A stretch of 64,000 nt of DNA, taken from NCBI RefSeq assembly GCF_026745355.1, contig NC_079208.1, forward strand, positions 25,533,305 through 25,597,304, in the 5' to 3' direction. The notes beneath the pieces are model-generated. The model was not told the origin of the DNA and did not search any database. It saw only the letters and a list, made by a program, of their open reading frames with translations. The first letter of the stretch is position 1; every line of letters starts with the position of its first letter. Positions 1 through 10,589 of this stretch are shown here, piece by piece. This DNA comes from Beta vulgaris subsp. vulgaris. Its lineage: Eukaryota > Streptophyta > Magnoliopsida > Caryophyllales > Amaranthaceae. The position numbers were made by a program, and so were the translations under genes.

Positions 1-1340
1 TAATATTCTCCCAGTCGATTGTAGGGCACGGTTAACATGTTTCTGTATGGCACACAGCGCGCAGAAACCAGCAACATGGCCTACATCAATAGCAAGAATG
101 TTTTAATCATAAGAATAAGTTAGCTGCAAAACTTGAAATGAAAATAAAAGTACACAAGAAAGAACAAAACAGCTTTTGCATGAAGTCTCCTGCAACAACG
201 GGTACAAATTATAATTTCATCATTGTTTTGTCCAACTTAAATATGTACACTTTCTGAATTTGTAATATGGGAATGTGGATAGATATATAACCTGTAGCAA
301 TACACACTTCAAAAAGTAATGATCATTAACATCGTACTTAAAAGATAAGAGATGTTAACTTTAAGAGATTGTAAGGTGGAAATGTGGATACAAATATACC
401 GGTGGCAATACACATTTCAAGCAGTATTAATAGTCAACAATCCATAGCGTTGAGAAGGAAGGGTACCATAACCGAAGAAACTCACAAGTATTCTGATGCT
501 TGCCACTCTGCAAATATGCTACTAACGGCTCTGTATAAGTGAGACACTGTATTACAGAGTTAAGAAAACATGTATTTCCGAGATTTTCCAAACCAGCACC
601 CTGTCAAAGTAATGCCTTAATTTTAGACACAATACATGACATTCCAGATAATAACAAAAACAAGCATTTCACAAGCACTCATACAATAATATTACATAGA
701 ATCATTCAATAAATCAGAGAAAAATGATGTAGTTATCATTGATCATATATTAAATGTGCACGAACCCAGATTACAAAAAACATCAAATGAGAGAGACCCA
801 CAATTTTAAATCAAACATAAATGACTAAAAGAGATTATTGGAAGGCTTAAACATCACAAAAAAAAAAAAAAAAAAAAAAATCATTCAAAAACTCAGAAAA
901 AAAATGACGAAAATATTGTTGATGGAAAGAAAAATGTGCACAAACCCAGATTACAAAAACAAAATATGAGAAAGACCCGCAATTAAACAAAATTGACAAA
1001 AGAAAAAAATAAAGGTCATTAGGTACAAACTTACAATCCTACGAAAAGGAATTCGAAACCCAAAATCAAGATCAAAAGCGGCATCAAAGAACTCAGAAGT
1101 GTCATGCTTTTTACTAGCCTGTGAAGAAGAAGACGAAGGATGAGGTGGTTGAGAATTAGGATGATGATTAAAAGGAGAAGAAGAAGAAGAAGAAGGGTTC
1201 AAAGTTTCGAGCTTAAAATTGGAAAAATTGTTGAGGTTGTTGGAGAAGGAAGAAGAGAAAGGTTTTCTAGCTAAATGAAACTCGATGCGACGATGTTGCA
1301 GAGAAGGAGGAGGAGAAGCGTCCATTGATGAAGCAGACAC
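1..1340 (-). CDS. UBP23: UBP23-like ubiquitin-specific protease, 5' part (exons 1-3, continues past the left edge)
   Basis: A deubiquitinating cysteine protease of the USP/UBP (C19) family that removes ubiquitin from proteins; plant UBP23-type. Three exons can be seen. Exon 1 is 1035-1340 (102 codons, phase 0), with the N-terminal signature [12 protein letters not shown] and a Ser/Pro/His-rich linker, ending FRRI before a GTAAGT donor. Exon 2 is 486-600 (after a TTTGACAG acceptor, 115 nt) and encodes [15 protein letters not shown] and [14 protein letters not shown] is the Cys box and its Cys is the nucleophile. It ends before GTGAGT in phase 1. Exon 3 starts at 80 after a TGTAG acceptor, completes a Cys codon with GC, and encodes [15 protein letters not shown]. 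Phases agree across both junctions, and the order matches my memory of Arabidopsis UBP23. The start at 1340 is the first Met of the frame; a second Met at 1325 is possible. The His/Asp boxes lie outside the window. The DNA upstream is CT-rich on the coding strand, as in plant 5' UTRs. UBP23 rather than a close paralogue is inference. Confidence 0.9.
265..442. repeat. Short diverged direct duplication in intron 2 of the UBP23-like gene
   Basis: Two ~50-bp segments (about 268-318 and 373-423) share an order of short blocks such as AATGTGGATA, GCAATACACA and TTCAA about 105 bp apart, both within the intron between exons 2 and 3. No function is implied. Confidence 0.55.
697..1010. repeat. Tandem duplication in intron 1 of the UBP23-like gene, with a poly(A) tract
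   Basis: Blocks around 697-830 recur at about 880-1005: TCATTCAA, an AAAAATGA-type block, then AACCCAGATTACAAAAA, then a GAGA(A)GACCC block. The copies are ~180 bp apart and separated by an A23 run (858-880). The second copy reaches close to the exon 1 donor at 1034. Confidence 0.6.
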
Positions 1341-2848
1341 GCCCTGTAGTTTTGCTGCGGCTGATAAGTGAGAGTGGGAAAAGAAGAGAAGAGAACGAAG
1401 GGGTTTGTTGTTAGGGTTGGGTTGTCAAATTTCAACCAAAAACCAAAGACCAAAAACCAAAAATAATAATTCCAACCGCAAACAGAAATTTTCAAAAGAA
1501 AAATTTATCTAGTGCCATGAGGATATATATGTATTAGGTTGATATGAGGGTGAACATATTTATAATATTATTTTTATATAAATTTATATTTTGAAAAAAA
1601 ATTTGGTAAAAAAAATTTATCTGGACTGTCTTTACACAGGGCCCATTCAGAGAAATTTTTAAAAGAAAAATTTACATTTGTGTCGTAAGGGTATATGTTG
1701 ATTTGAGGGTGAGCATACCTTATAATATTTGAGGGTGAGCATACCTTATAATAATATTTTTATGCATGTAGCATTTGTTGAAGAGGAAACAAGAAAAAAC
1801 CCTGTATCTTAACGAAGTGGATGAACAACACAAATGAATTATTAAATAGCAGTAATAATAAGAGTATTGTAAAAACATTTTGAACCACGTCTTTGTACTA
1901 TACATTTGTGGTAACATTTGAATTTTCACGTTCTTTATCAGCTATTAATGTTTTTCAAATCCTTTTTACTATTAACTCTTCATACGACAATATATATTTA
2001 AAATTATGTAATACTTCCCTTGAAATCATGGTGTATATATTTGTAAATATGTAATGAAAGTATAAACATAAAAGTAGAGCAGGCAACCAAGTTGGGCTGG
2101 CAATCAGTTCAGGTTGGGTTGGATTTGCGTTCGGGTTTACTAAACATTTAATAAACAGGTTGAAATACTCAACCCTGACCCGACCTATTTAATAAGCGAA
2201 TTATCCGTTCAATCCATTTAATCATAATTTTATTATACAAAAAATTAATTATTTACTTAAAAGTATATATGAGAGAGTTCACTGTTGAAAGTATGCATGT
2301 TTAATATTTCTTATAATAATTATGTCCTATTTTAGCACTATTTACTATCTTAACCAAATTTTAAATTTAACAATATATTTTTCGAGAATTTCCTACATTT
2401 TCATAAGTTAATAAAGTCAAAGCATGTCAATTTCGAGTCGAAAATGTCAACCTCAACCTAACCTGTTTAATCAATGGGTTAGAAAATCGGTCAAAGTTCC
2501 AACCCTAACCCGCTTATTTTGGGTTAGGTTCAGATCGTATTTCGTATTGAGTTAGCTTTTGCAAAGCCTACATAAAGTAGTAACATTATAATTTAACCTG
2601 TATAGTAAATGTAAATTGACAAAAAAAATTAAAGAGAAAAATACATTTTTCAATTTAGTTTATTAGAAAAATAACCTGTAACTCATGTTATCAAATAGAC
2701 AATAAATTTCATTTATATTGTAATATATAATTGAAATATATATTGTAATGTATAGTTTTTTTCTTCTAATATATATCTAAGAATTGAATATAGAAATATT
2801 TTACACGATATAATGATCTTGTAATGTCAATCGTCTAAAATAGGTTTA
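1341..2848. other. Intergenic region upstream of the UBP23-like gene
   Basis: AT-rich and without a supportable gene. The first ~100 bp are purine-rich on the plus strand, so pyrimidine-rich 5' UTR or promoter on the UBP23 strand. A small direct duplication of a TTGAGGGTGAGCATACC-type block lies near 1690-1750. About 2085-2580 carries GGGTT/AACCC-rich stretches that partly resemble 5060-5240, as seen in decayed hAT-type MITEs, but I could not find clean termini. Confidence 0.5.
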
Positions 2849-2853
2849 ACCTT

Positions 2854-4686
2854 TGTTGACTTCTAAGGGAACACTATAAGAGGGGGGTGAATTATAGTGT
2901 GACTAATATACGTTATTTTTGCGGAATTATAAAACAACGAAAGGAACAAGAGAAATACACAAAGATTTTAGCGAGAAAAAACTTCCTAGGCCTAATAGGA
3001 AGAAACAACCTCGACCACAAGGGATTTTGACTCAATACTTTCCACTATAATAGGCCAAAACAACTATGTTTACAATCCTATTACTTTTCTCTTGAGCCAC
3101 AACTTAAGTTACTAAACTCAAGTTCCCAACGACAGTTCCCACAACGACGTTCCTCTCAAACTTCACTCGAAGTTCCTTCTCTTCTCTTTCTCTTCTTCTC
3201 TTTTCTTCACTCAAAGCTTCTCACACTTACAATGAAACTCACTCAAGTTTTTCCCTTTCTCTTGCTTTACTCAAAGCTTTTCTCAATACAGGATTTCACT
3301 CAAAATCCCCTTACCCCAAAAACCAAGATTACAAACGATAAAAACAATAAGGAATAAGTAGGAAATACGTAAGGAACACAAGAGTATATTGAAGGAATGA
3401 CGTACTGACTTTATCTTAGTTAAACCCAATTAAAACCGAAGTCAGACACACTATGGAAGGACTACTAAAGTTTGACACTTTATGTAAGAATAACTTAAAG
3501 TCCGACACATTAAACTTTAGATTAAGCGCCTATTTATAACATAAGTAGTCATGAAATAACTTACCACTAATTAACCACTAACCCATGATCCAACTTAATT
3601 AATTAATTAGTTTTTATTTAACTTTACTTGAGAATTAAATAACCACTAACCCACTACTTAACTTAATAGGAGAAGCAATAAAGTATAACGTGGTTTATAA
3701 AACTTGAAGCCTAATTAAACTAATTAAAATAAATTAAGTCTTTAATAAAATAATTAAGCCCATTACTCCACAAACAGTAAACGTGCTTAAACGTGATATT
3801 AGTTTGCTTGGGGAGTAATTAAACCATATAAATTAATTAATACTTGGGAAATAATAAACAAGCCCACTAAACCCACTAAAACGTTTAACAGTAAACATTA
3901 CGTGGTTTTAAATACTTGGGGAATAATTAAACTATTTAAAAATAAATGATTTAAGAAAAAATATTTTTTAAAATATTTAAATAAAAACCGAAAAATCAGA
4001 TTTTATTTAAAAGAAAATCTTTTCAAAAGATAAGATTTTACTTAGAATAAAAAGATAAGATATTATTCTTTTCAAAACAGAAAATCATTTTAAAATCTTT
4101 TCCTAACAAACTCCTAACTAATCCCTAAATTAGTGGATCTAGTCAAACTAAGCTAGGACTCCTAAATAAATCAGTTAAGCGCTTCATATATGTTAGGCGC
4201 ACAACATAGGACTTTTAGGTCTGTTCCCAACCTGTGTTCCCAAACTGTACCAACGTCGTTCCCAACATAGGAACAGAAACTGACATAACCTTTTTACCAT
4301 TTAGACTCATTAAACCTAGGAACTTAACTAGAGACTCTAAACCTTCATTCCAACTTTATACTCAAGTTTCCTTACCTTTCCGGATCTTGTTCCCTTTTTA
4401 CATTTAGGAACTTAAATACAAACTCATGCATTCTAACTTCCATTCTGAGATAGTTGTTCCTTTGAATATCTTCACTTCAATCTTCAAGTCAAGCCTCTTC
4501 ACTTCAACCTTGATTGTAGTATTCTCTTTATCCATAGGAACAATGCACCTCGCACATCTTTCATAACAAGCATTCTCAATGCTATAGGCACAACCTTTTA
4601 CAATGATTCTTGCACACATAAAACTCATAATCTTTGTTAGTTAAATTACTTTAGTTTGTCATCATCAAAACCATATTGGGTCAACA
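2854..4686 (-). mobile_element. Solo LTR of a Sirevirus-like Ty1/copia element
   Basis: The segment begins TGTTGAC and ends GTCAACA (7-bp perfect terminal inverted repeats) and is flanked by the 5-bp duplication ACCTT at 2849-2853 and 4687-4691. Read on the minus strand it parallels the LTRs of element C at 42270 and 51850: same TGTTGACCC start, a TATAAATAGGCGC promoter block (plus ~3523-3540), a GGCCTATTATAGTGG block, a GCCTAGGAAGTTTTT block, and a CACCCCCCTCTTATAGTG end. At 1833 bp it is longer than the C LTRs (1570 bp). No primer-binding site, tract or coding sequence adjoins it, so this is an LTR left after recombination between the two LTRs of one insertion. Confidence 0.92.
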
Positions 4687-4691
4687 ACCTT

Positions 4692-5405
4692 AAACAAAAG
4701 AACTAAATGGGCTTGTTATCTATAATGAAATATAAATTATCTATAATAATCAGTATTATTGTTATTAGTATCCATATAAATGATCAAATGGTAGTAAGTT
4801 AAAAGCACATACATTGCTTAGTTTAATTTAATCAACTTTAAGTAACATTTAGTGGTAAAACTTGTCTCAAGCTCACTTTAAGGTCACGTAAATTTAACAT
4901 TTAACCTGAAATAAACCTTACTTTTGTAATTTTTATAACCTATTTTATGTTTATCTAACTTGTATTAGACCAAACCCGTTTCTTGAATCTTCTAAATTTA
5001 ATTAAGTTGACATTTGAATTCAAGACTCACTCAATTTGTTGAATTATTGCAATGATTAAATTTAAAGTCAGGTCACTTTGGGTTGGTTTCGGGTCAACCT
5101 GAAACGGAAAAGGTCGAGTTTAAATTCTGATTTTCGACCAGAAATCAGAATCAAGTCAGGTTTGGGTTAGGGATAAGTGACCCGAAACAGAAATCAGGTG
5201 AACTTGAAATTAACCCAAATCGAACTGATTGCTACCCCTACATCATTAATGTAGACAAATAACACATAAAGATAATTATTGTACACTACTATAATATCTT
5301 ATAATAATATACTCTACTGGAGTAATAATTAAGCAATATAAAAAATAGTGAAAATTATCTATCATGCAACTCCAAAATAAATTGTCGACATTATAAATCA
5401 AAACC
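4692..5405. other. Intergenic, no gene seen
   Basis: AT-rich. 5060-5240 is rich in GGGTT/AACCC-type words and ends near GCTACCCCTAC; this resembles the end of a decayed hAT-like MITE, but no partner end or target duplication was found. Confidence 0.4.
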
Positions 5406-5409
5406 TACG

Positions 5410-5675
5410 ACTAAGGGTGTGTTCTCTTCCGTATAAAACAACTAAATTGAAAAAAAATGAATTGAACTGAATTGATTGCAATTAAACAGAACTAAATTGA
5501 ACTGAACTGATTGCAACTAAATTGAACTGAATTAAATTAACTTGACTAATAGTAATGATAATAAATAAATTAGGAACTGAACTGAACTAAATTGAATTGA
5601 TTTATAACTGAACTGAACTGATTGGAATTGAACTGAATTAAACTGAAAATAAGTTGGAAGAATAGGCCTAAGTCT
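5410..5675. repeat. Degenerate minisatellite of AACTGAATTGA-like units, possibly a MITE
   Basis: Many imperfect copies of AACTGAACTGA/AACTAAATTGA words are packed into about 200 bp. The flanks (GACTAAGGGTGTGTTCTCTTCC on the left; the complement of GACTTAGGCCTATTCTTCC on the right) are roughly inverted copies, which would fit an old MITE with internal tandem repeats. No clear target duplication. Confidence 0.45.
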
Positions 5676-6944
5676 CAATTAACATCGATGTTAAAAATCT
5701 TCAATTTTAATACTGATGCAACTATTATTTTTCTTCTGAGAAATAATATTTGATGCAACTAAAAGTACTCTAAAAGTTGAAAATAAAGACAATGAAGAGC
5801 TGCCAAAAGAAAACGGGGAAATTAAAATATAGTATGAAGATTGAAGACCATATGTCAAGGGCTATCAATTTTCTATCTCCTAGTCGCCCTCTGTCTTCTG
5901 TCTTCTTCCTCCTTTCCTCTACTTCCATGGCTCATGGGTATGATTATTGTTGCAAAATTCCAGATCGCCAATATCTCGCTTTAAACTTATTCTTCCCTCT
6001 CGGTTCAAAATCGCCAGTTTTTCTCTTCTCTTCTTTTGTTCTAATTTCTCTTATGAACCCAAATATCTCTAACCTTCTCTCTTCAGTTCTCTCGGATCAG
6101 CTTAACTTTTTACTTGATTTTAGCTCAAAAGATTTAAACAACAAAACCTATTGCATTATCTCAATTTTGTGAGTTCATTTTTTTAAAAATTCTGTGTTTG
6201 GTTTCAATCTTGCTGGTTGCTTTCTCTTTACTCATTATGAGTATATGACATGGAGAAGAGTTTGCTTTCAATTTTTTTTAACAACAAAACTTATTGCTTT
6301 CTCTCTCTTCAATTTTTGCGAGTTCTAGAGGTTTGAAAGAAAGTACTAAATGTAAATCATTGGCAGATGTTTGAATTTATCTAATGGTTATGATCAGTTT
6401 TCTAGGAGTTGGGTGAAATCTTTATACATGTAAATCATGCATCGATTGATCCTATAAAATAATTATAAAATAATTAGAATTTTATGTTTGACACTCTCCT
6501 TAAAAATAATTAGGATTTTATGTTTGACATTCTCATTAAAAAATTAGGATTTTATTATAGACTATGTAGTGGTGATTATATTTGCATAGATAAAGTAATT
6601 TTAATTGGTAGATTAAATTATAAATTTATCGAATTTAAGGGATTTTAATTGATGCATTAAAAAAAATATCATTTAAAAAATATCTAGATTAAAGCGGCAA
6701 CTAAAAATAGCATTAAAATTTACCGAACTTGGCAATGATCATGGAACTGATTAGGCATGATTTGGTGAGATTTGCACGACAATTATATGGTGAGTTCAAT
6801 GCCCATAGAAATCATGTTGCCACTTGTCCAAGAAATAGGCTGTGCTGACGTGACAGAAAATTCATTTGCACTCGACACGTAAACGAAAGAGATGTGACAT
6901 GACACGTAAGCAAAATTTTCATATCTATCTATATATATACATAT
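5676..6944. other. Intergenic, no gene supported
   Basis: A 131-codon open frame at 5777-6172 has no recognisable domain and low-complexity Ser/Leu/Phe composition. A pyrimidine-rich stretch at 5870-6110 could be the 5' leader of a lost gene. The rest is AT-rich. Confidence 0.4.
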
Positions 6945-6947
6945 ATA

Positions 6948-7243
6948 GGCCTTGTTTGGTTGACAAAACAAATCATGAGAATTGCAAATTCCTAGGAAGT
7001 AGAAGTATATGAACTTATTTGGTTGACAAAACCATGGGAATTTGCACTTCCTAGGAAGTTCTACTTCCTCCAAAATGGAGAAAGTTACTTACCTAGGTCC
7101 CCCTAGGTAAGTAGAGCTTCCCATAGGAAGTTCTACTTCCCATTGTCAACCAAACACAATTTTACATTTCCTAGGAATTTCAAATACATGGGAAAAATAA
7201 CTTCCTAGAAAGTATGACTTCCCATATACAACCAAACAAGGCC
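6948..7243. mobile_element. MITE with GGCCTTGTTTGGTTG termini
   Basis: The ends GGCCTTGTTTGGTTG and CAACCAAACAAGGCC are perfect 15-bp inverted repeats, flanked on both sides by ATA (6945-6947, 7244-7246). The 296-bp body holds repeated inverted CTTCCTAGGAAGT-like motifs and no coding capacity. The 3-bp duplication and GGCC ends suggest a PIF/Harbinger-type MITE. It sits 216 bp upstream of the PPR start codon, so it may contribute promoter or leader sequence. Confidence 0.8.
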
Positions 7244-7459
7244 ATATTCATTGTTATTAATCTTTATGTTCATAATCTAGTAGTTATGGATGTGGGTATG
7301 TTAATTCGGAAATTACTTGATATCAGGCATCAGCCCAGAATTCCACTGCAAAGTGTACCAAAATCCTTGAAACTGACACAAGCAGCAAAAACCTCCGATA
7401 AACCCCCACCTTAACTTCACCGAAATTTTTTTTTGCGGTGTTGCTACTTTTTTCACTGA

Positions 7460-10141
7460 ATGTCTTTTGTACTATGTAGCCGAAACTGCAACTTTATCAA
7501 GGTAAGTCGTCTTCTTCCTCGCTTTCTCTCTGCTCAAACCCTAATTTGCTCATTTACCCAGATCCGTTTTACTCATGTTGCACCGTTTAATCATACTTTT
7601 TCTTCATTTTCTTCTTCATTTACCTGTACCCATCATTTTATTTCCCAATTTTTGCCTTTCCCTAGCTCTAATTTGATAAATTTTGATGTAATTAATTCAA
7701 ATGAGCGGCGTAGAATTGTTGTTGGGCTATCAAGAATGATAAAGCATAAAGAGTTTGAGATTTTGATGGGTTTTTCACAAATTTTTTGCCCCTTTTCTCT
7801 TGTAAAGATTATGAAATTGTTTGATAGTAGGGAGACTGCCTCTGCATTTTTTAGGCTGGCATTTCAGGATCATTGTGATGATACTATTAAACAATGTTGC
7901 ATTGCTGCACATTTGCTTGTAGCTGAGGATCTTAGGTTGCTAGCTCAGGATGTAATATCTTGGGTCATCTCGAGAATTGGGTCGTGCAGAAGTTTGTACT
8001 TTTTGGAGCAAATGTGGAGCCGGCATGCGGAATATGAGTCGGGTTTTTCGGTACTTGACTCACTTATGAGGGGTTTATTGGACGCTGGGTTCATTTATAT
8101 GGCATTGGATGTGGTGAAGCAAATGAGGGATTTTGACATGGTACCAAGTCCGTCAGCTGTTAGTATTTTGTTGAAGTTGCTGTTTAGGGTTGGTGATCAT
8201 GGTAATGTGTGGAAATTATTTAGAGATATGATTGGCAAAGGGCCTTGCCCATCTAATTTTACATTCAATTCTATGATTCTAGGATTTAGTAGACACGGTT
8301 GTCTTGTAACTGCAGAGAGTTTGTTACATATAATGCGGAAGTTTCATTGTCAGCCTGATGTATATGCATATAATATTTTGATAAGTGCATTTTGTATAAG
8401 AGGGAGAAGTTCTGATGGATTGACTTGGATGCATTTGATGATTGATAGTGGCTGTAACCCAAGTAGTGTTACCATGAAAATTATCATCAATGCATTGTGC
8501 AAGGAGGGTAATGTAGCAGCAGCAAGAAAGTTATTTGATGGGATGGTTGAATTGGGCCTCAGTCCCTCTATCATCATGTATAATGCTCTAATTGATGGAT
8601 ATGTAAAAGCAAGAGACATGGTTCTAGCAAATGGTGTTTTTGAAGACATGAGGAGAAAAGACATAGCTCCTGATGTTATAACTTTCAACATTTTAGTTGC
8701 TGGACACTATAAGTATGGGAAGGAAGAAGACGCTAAACATGTCCTGAATGAATTTTTATCGTCAAAACTTATACCAGATGCTTCAGTGCCTGATTTTTCA
8801 GTCTGTGGATTGTGTTGGGCTGATCGGCTTGATGAGGCCATGAAATTGTTAGAGGAATTGCTTGAGAGGGGGCTTCCTGTTAGTGTTATTGCTTTTAACT
8901 CCCTTATTGCAGCCTATGGTAAAGCAGGGCTTGAACTAGAAGCCTTTAGAGCCTATAAAACAATGGTCAAATTTGGTCTTTCTCCTACATCATCCACATG
9001 TAGCTCCTTGCTTATGGGTTTGTCGAAGATGGGTAGGCTGCAAGAAGCTAAGGAGCTCATGAATCATATGATAGCAAAAGGTTTTCCTGTAAATAAAGTG
9101 TCCTTTTCTGTGCTTCTAGATGCTTACTGCCAGAATGGGGACATGTTAGGGGCTCAAACTTTGTGGAAAGAAATGGATCAGAGAGGCTTATCACCTGATG
9201 CTATTACCTTCTCTATTTACATCGATGGGCTTTCTAAAGCTGGCCTAGTGGAGGAGGCTTTTTCTGTTTTTACAGAAATGAAATTCAGAGGATATTTGCC
9301 GAACAACTTTGCATACAACTCTTTGATATTTGGTTTATGCAACTGTGGCATGATGAATGAAGCACTGAAATTGGAGAGAGACATGAGGCAAATGGGTCTG
9401 ACTCCTGACAGGTGTACTTTTAATATCATTATCAATGGATTCTGTAAGCAGGGGAGAATGAAGCCAGCTATTGATGCTTACGTGGAGATGCATCGCACTG
9501 GTTTAACTCCAGACATAGTGACTTACAACACTCTTATTAATGGGTATTGTAAAGCATTTGACATGGCTAGTGCTAATGACCTTGTGAGCAAAATGCATTT
9601 GAGTGGTTGGAGGCCTGACGTTACCACCTATAACATCCGCTTGCACGGGCTTTGTTCTAGTCAGAGGATAAATCAAGCTATGACAATGTTGGATGAGCTA
9701 GTATCAGCTGGTATTGTTCCAGATTCTGTCACATACAACATTATGATAAATGGAGTTTGTGGTGACATACTGGATCGGGCCATGATGTTGGTTGCAAAGT
9801 TGCTAAAGCTGGCTTTCATTCCAAATGTCATTACTATAAATTTGTTGCTTTCTCGTTTTTACAAGCAAGGGATACCTCAAAAGACCCTGATGTGGGCTCA
9901 AATGCTCCATGAGATTGGTTTTGACTTTGACGATGCTACATATAAGATAATTGATAGGGCTTATGGTAAGTTGCAAGAAAATATAGAAGATTCAGCTTGT
10001 ACATCAGAGAAGAGTTTGTTTCTTGACTTTCTCATGTACATCAATTATGATTACTTACGTAGAAGTATGGGTGGCCATGAACAACATCAGCATCCTATAA
10101 GTTTACTTGATGAATTCCAAGTGTCTTCATGTGCTGGGTAG
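7460..10141 (+). CDS. P-class pentatricopeptide repeat (PPR) protein, probably mitochondrial
   Basis: An intact single-exon 893-residue protein. Roughly residues 210-840 form a run of about 18 tandem 35-residue PPR motifs (P-type, no E or DYW tail), seen as recurring cores such as TFNSMILGFSRHG, YNALIDGYVKA, TFNIIINGFCKQGRM and TYNTLINGYCKA with PD/PN spacing. P-class PPR proteins bind single-stranded organellar RNA, one base per repeat, and act in its stability, processing or translation. The N-terminus (MSFVLCSRNCNFIKVSRLLPRFLS) is rich in Arg, Ser, Leu and Cys with almost no acid, as in mitochondrial presequences. The tail after residue ~840 is not repeat. The start is the first Met of the frame; an AAGGTAAGT donor-like word at 7498 is not used because the frame runs straight through. 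The specific RNA target and orthologue are not identifiable here. Confidence 0.92.
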   Translation: MSFVLCSRNCNFIKVSRLLPRFLSAQTLICSFTQIRFTHVAPFNHTFSSFSSSFTCTHHFISQFLPFPSSNLINFDVINSNERRRIVVGLSRMIKHKEFEILMGFSQIFCPFSLVKIMKLFDSRETASAFFRLAFQDHCDDTIKQCCIAAHLLVAEDLRLLAQDVISWVISRIGSCRSLYFLEQMWSRHAEYESGFSVLDSLMRGLLDAGFIYMALDVVKQMRDFDMVPSPSAVSILLKLLFRVGDHGNVWKLFRDMIGKGPCPSNFTFNSMILGFSRHGCLVTAESLLHIMRKFHCQPDVYAYNILISAFCIRGRSSDGLTWMHLMIDSGCNPSSVTMKIIINALCKEGNVAAARKLFDGMVELGLSPSIIMYNALIDGYVKARDMVLANGVFEDMRRKDIAPDVITFNILVAGHYKYGKEEDAKHVLNEFLSSKLIPDASVPDFSVCGLCWADRLDEAMKLLEELLERGLPVSVIAFNSLIAAYGKAGLELEAFRAYKTMVKFGLSPTSSTCSSLLMGLSKMGRLQEAKELMNHMIAKGFPVNKVSFSVLLDAYCQNGDMLGAQTLWKEMDQRGLSPDAITFSIYIDGLSKAGLVEEAFSVFTEMKFRGYLPNNFAYNSLIFGLCNCGMMNEALKLERDMRQMGLTPDRCTFNIIINGFCKQGRMKPAIDAYVEMHRTGLTPDIVTYNTLINGYCKAFDMASANDLVSKMHLSGWRPDVTTYNIRLHGLCSSQRINQAMTMLDELVSAGIVPDSVTYNIMINGVCGDILDRAMMLVAKLLKLAFIPNVITINLLLSRFYKQGIPQKTLMWAQMLHEIGFDFDDATYKIIDRAYGKLQENIEDSACTSEKSLFLDFLMYINYDYLRRSMGGHEQHQHPISLLDEFQVSSCAG

Positions 10142-10543
10142 GCAGCTTTTTCTTTCTTTTTGAGGTTCAATGGATCTTTGCTCACATATGAGTTGCACCA
10201 ACAGCTAGTAACAACTAAATCACTGGTGGGGTCAAGATCTTTGCCGCATTAACTCCTAGGTGAAACTTGCTCAACTATGAGCTAAAATATGGAATTGAAA
10301 ATACAGAAAGAACAACAGATCAAGAGATATTAGAACTTGAAACAACGTCATTTATGAGAAAGATTGACCTTTTCTGTTGACCTGTAAGACATTGTTTTGC
10401 AACTAAAAAAATATTGGAGAAGGTATCCCTTCTCCAAATTTGATGTAGAAAATTATTCATAGCCTGACCCTTGTGGCACGGTAACTGTCTCTTATTTATT
10501 TGTAGATGCTATCCATGGAAGTCTAAAAATTCATCTAGTTTAA
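10142..10543 (+). other. 3' flank of the PPR gene up to the LINE insertion
   Basis: Non-coding; probably 3' UTR and downstream DNA of the PPR gene. No exact AATAAA was noted. The segment ends at the 14-nt target duplication of the LINE, whose other copy is at 29323. Confidence 0.5.
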
Positions 10544-10589
10544 AGGAGCTGTATCTCCTTTTTTTTTTTTTTTTTTTGACAGTAGGATA

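Noticed and set aside
5777..6172. 131-codon frame as a host gene
   Set aside because: No recognisable domain, no codon-level support, and composition like a pyrimidine-rich leader.
7214..7414. 66-codon frame overlapping the MITE end
   Set aside because: Begins inside the MITE and has no similarity or splice link to the PPR gene.
7498..7508. Intron donor (AAGGTAAGT) near the PPR start
   Set aside because: The frame continues without stops through the PPR domain and gives a plausible presequence; no intron is needed.
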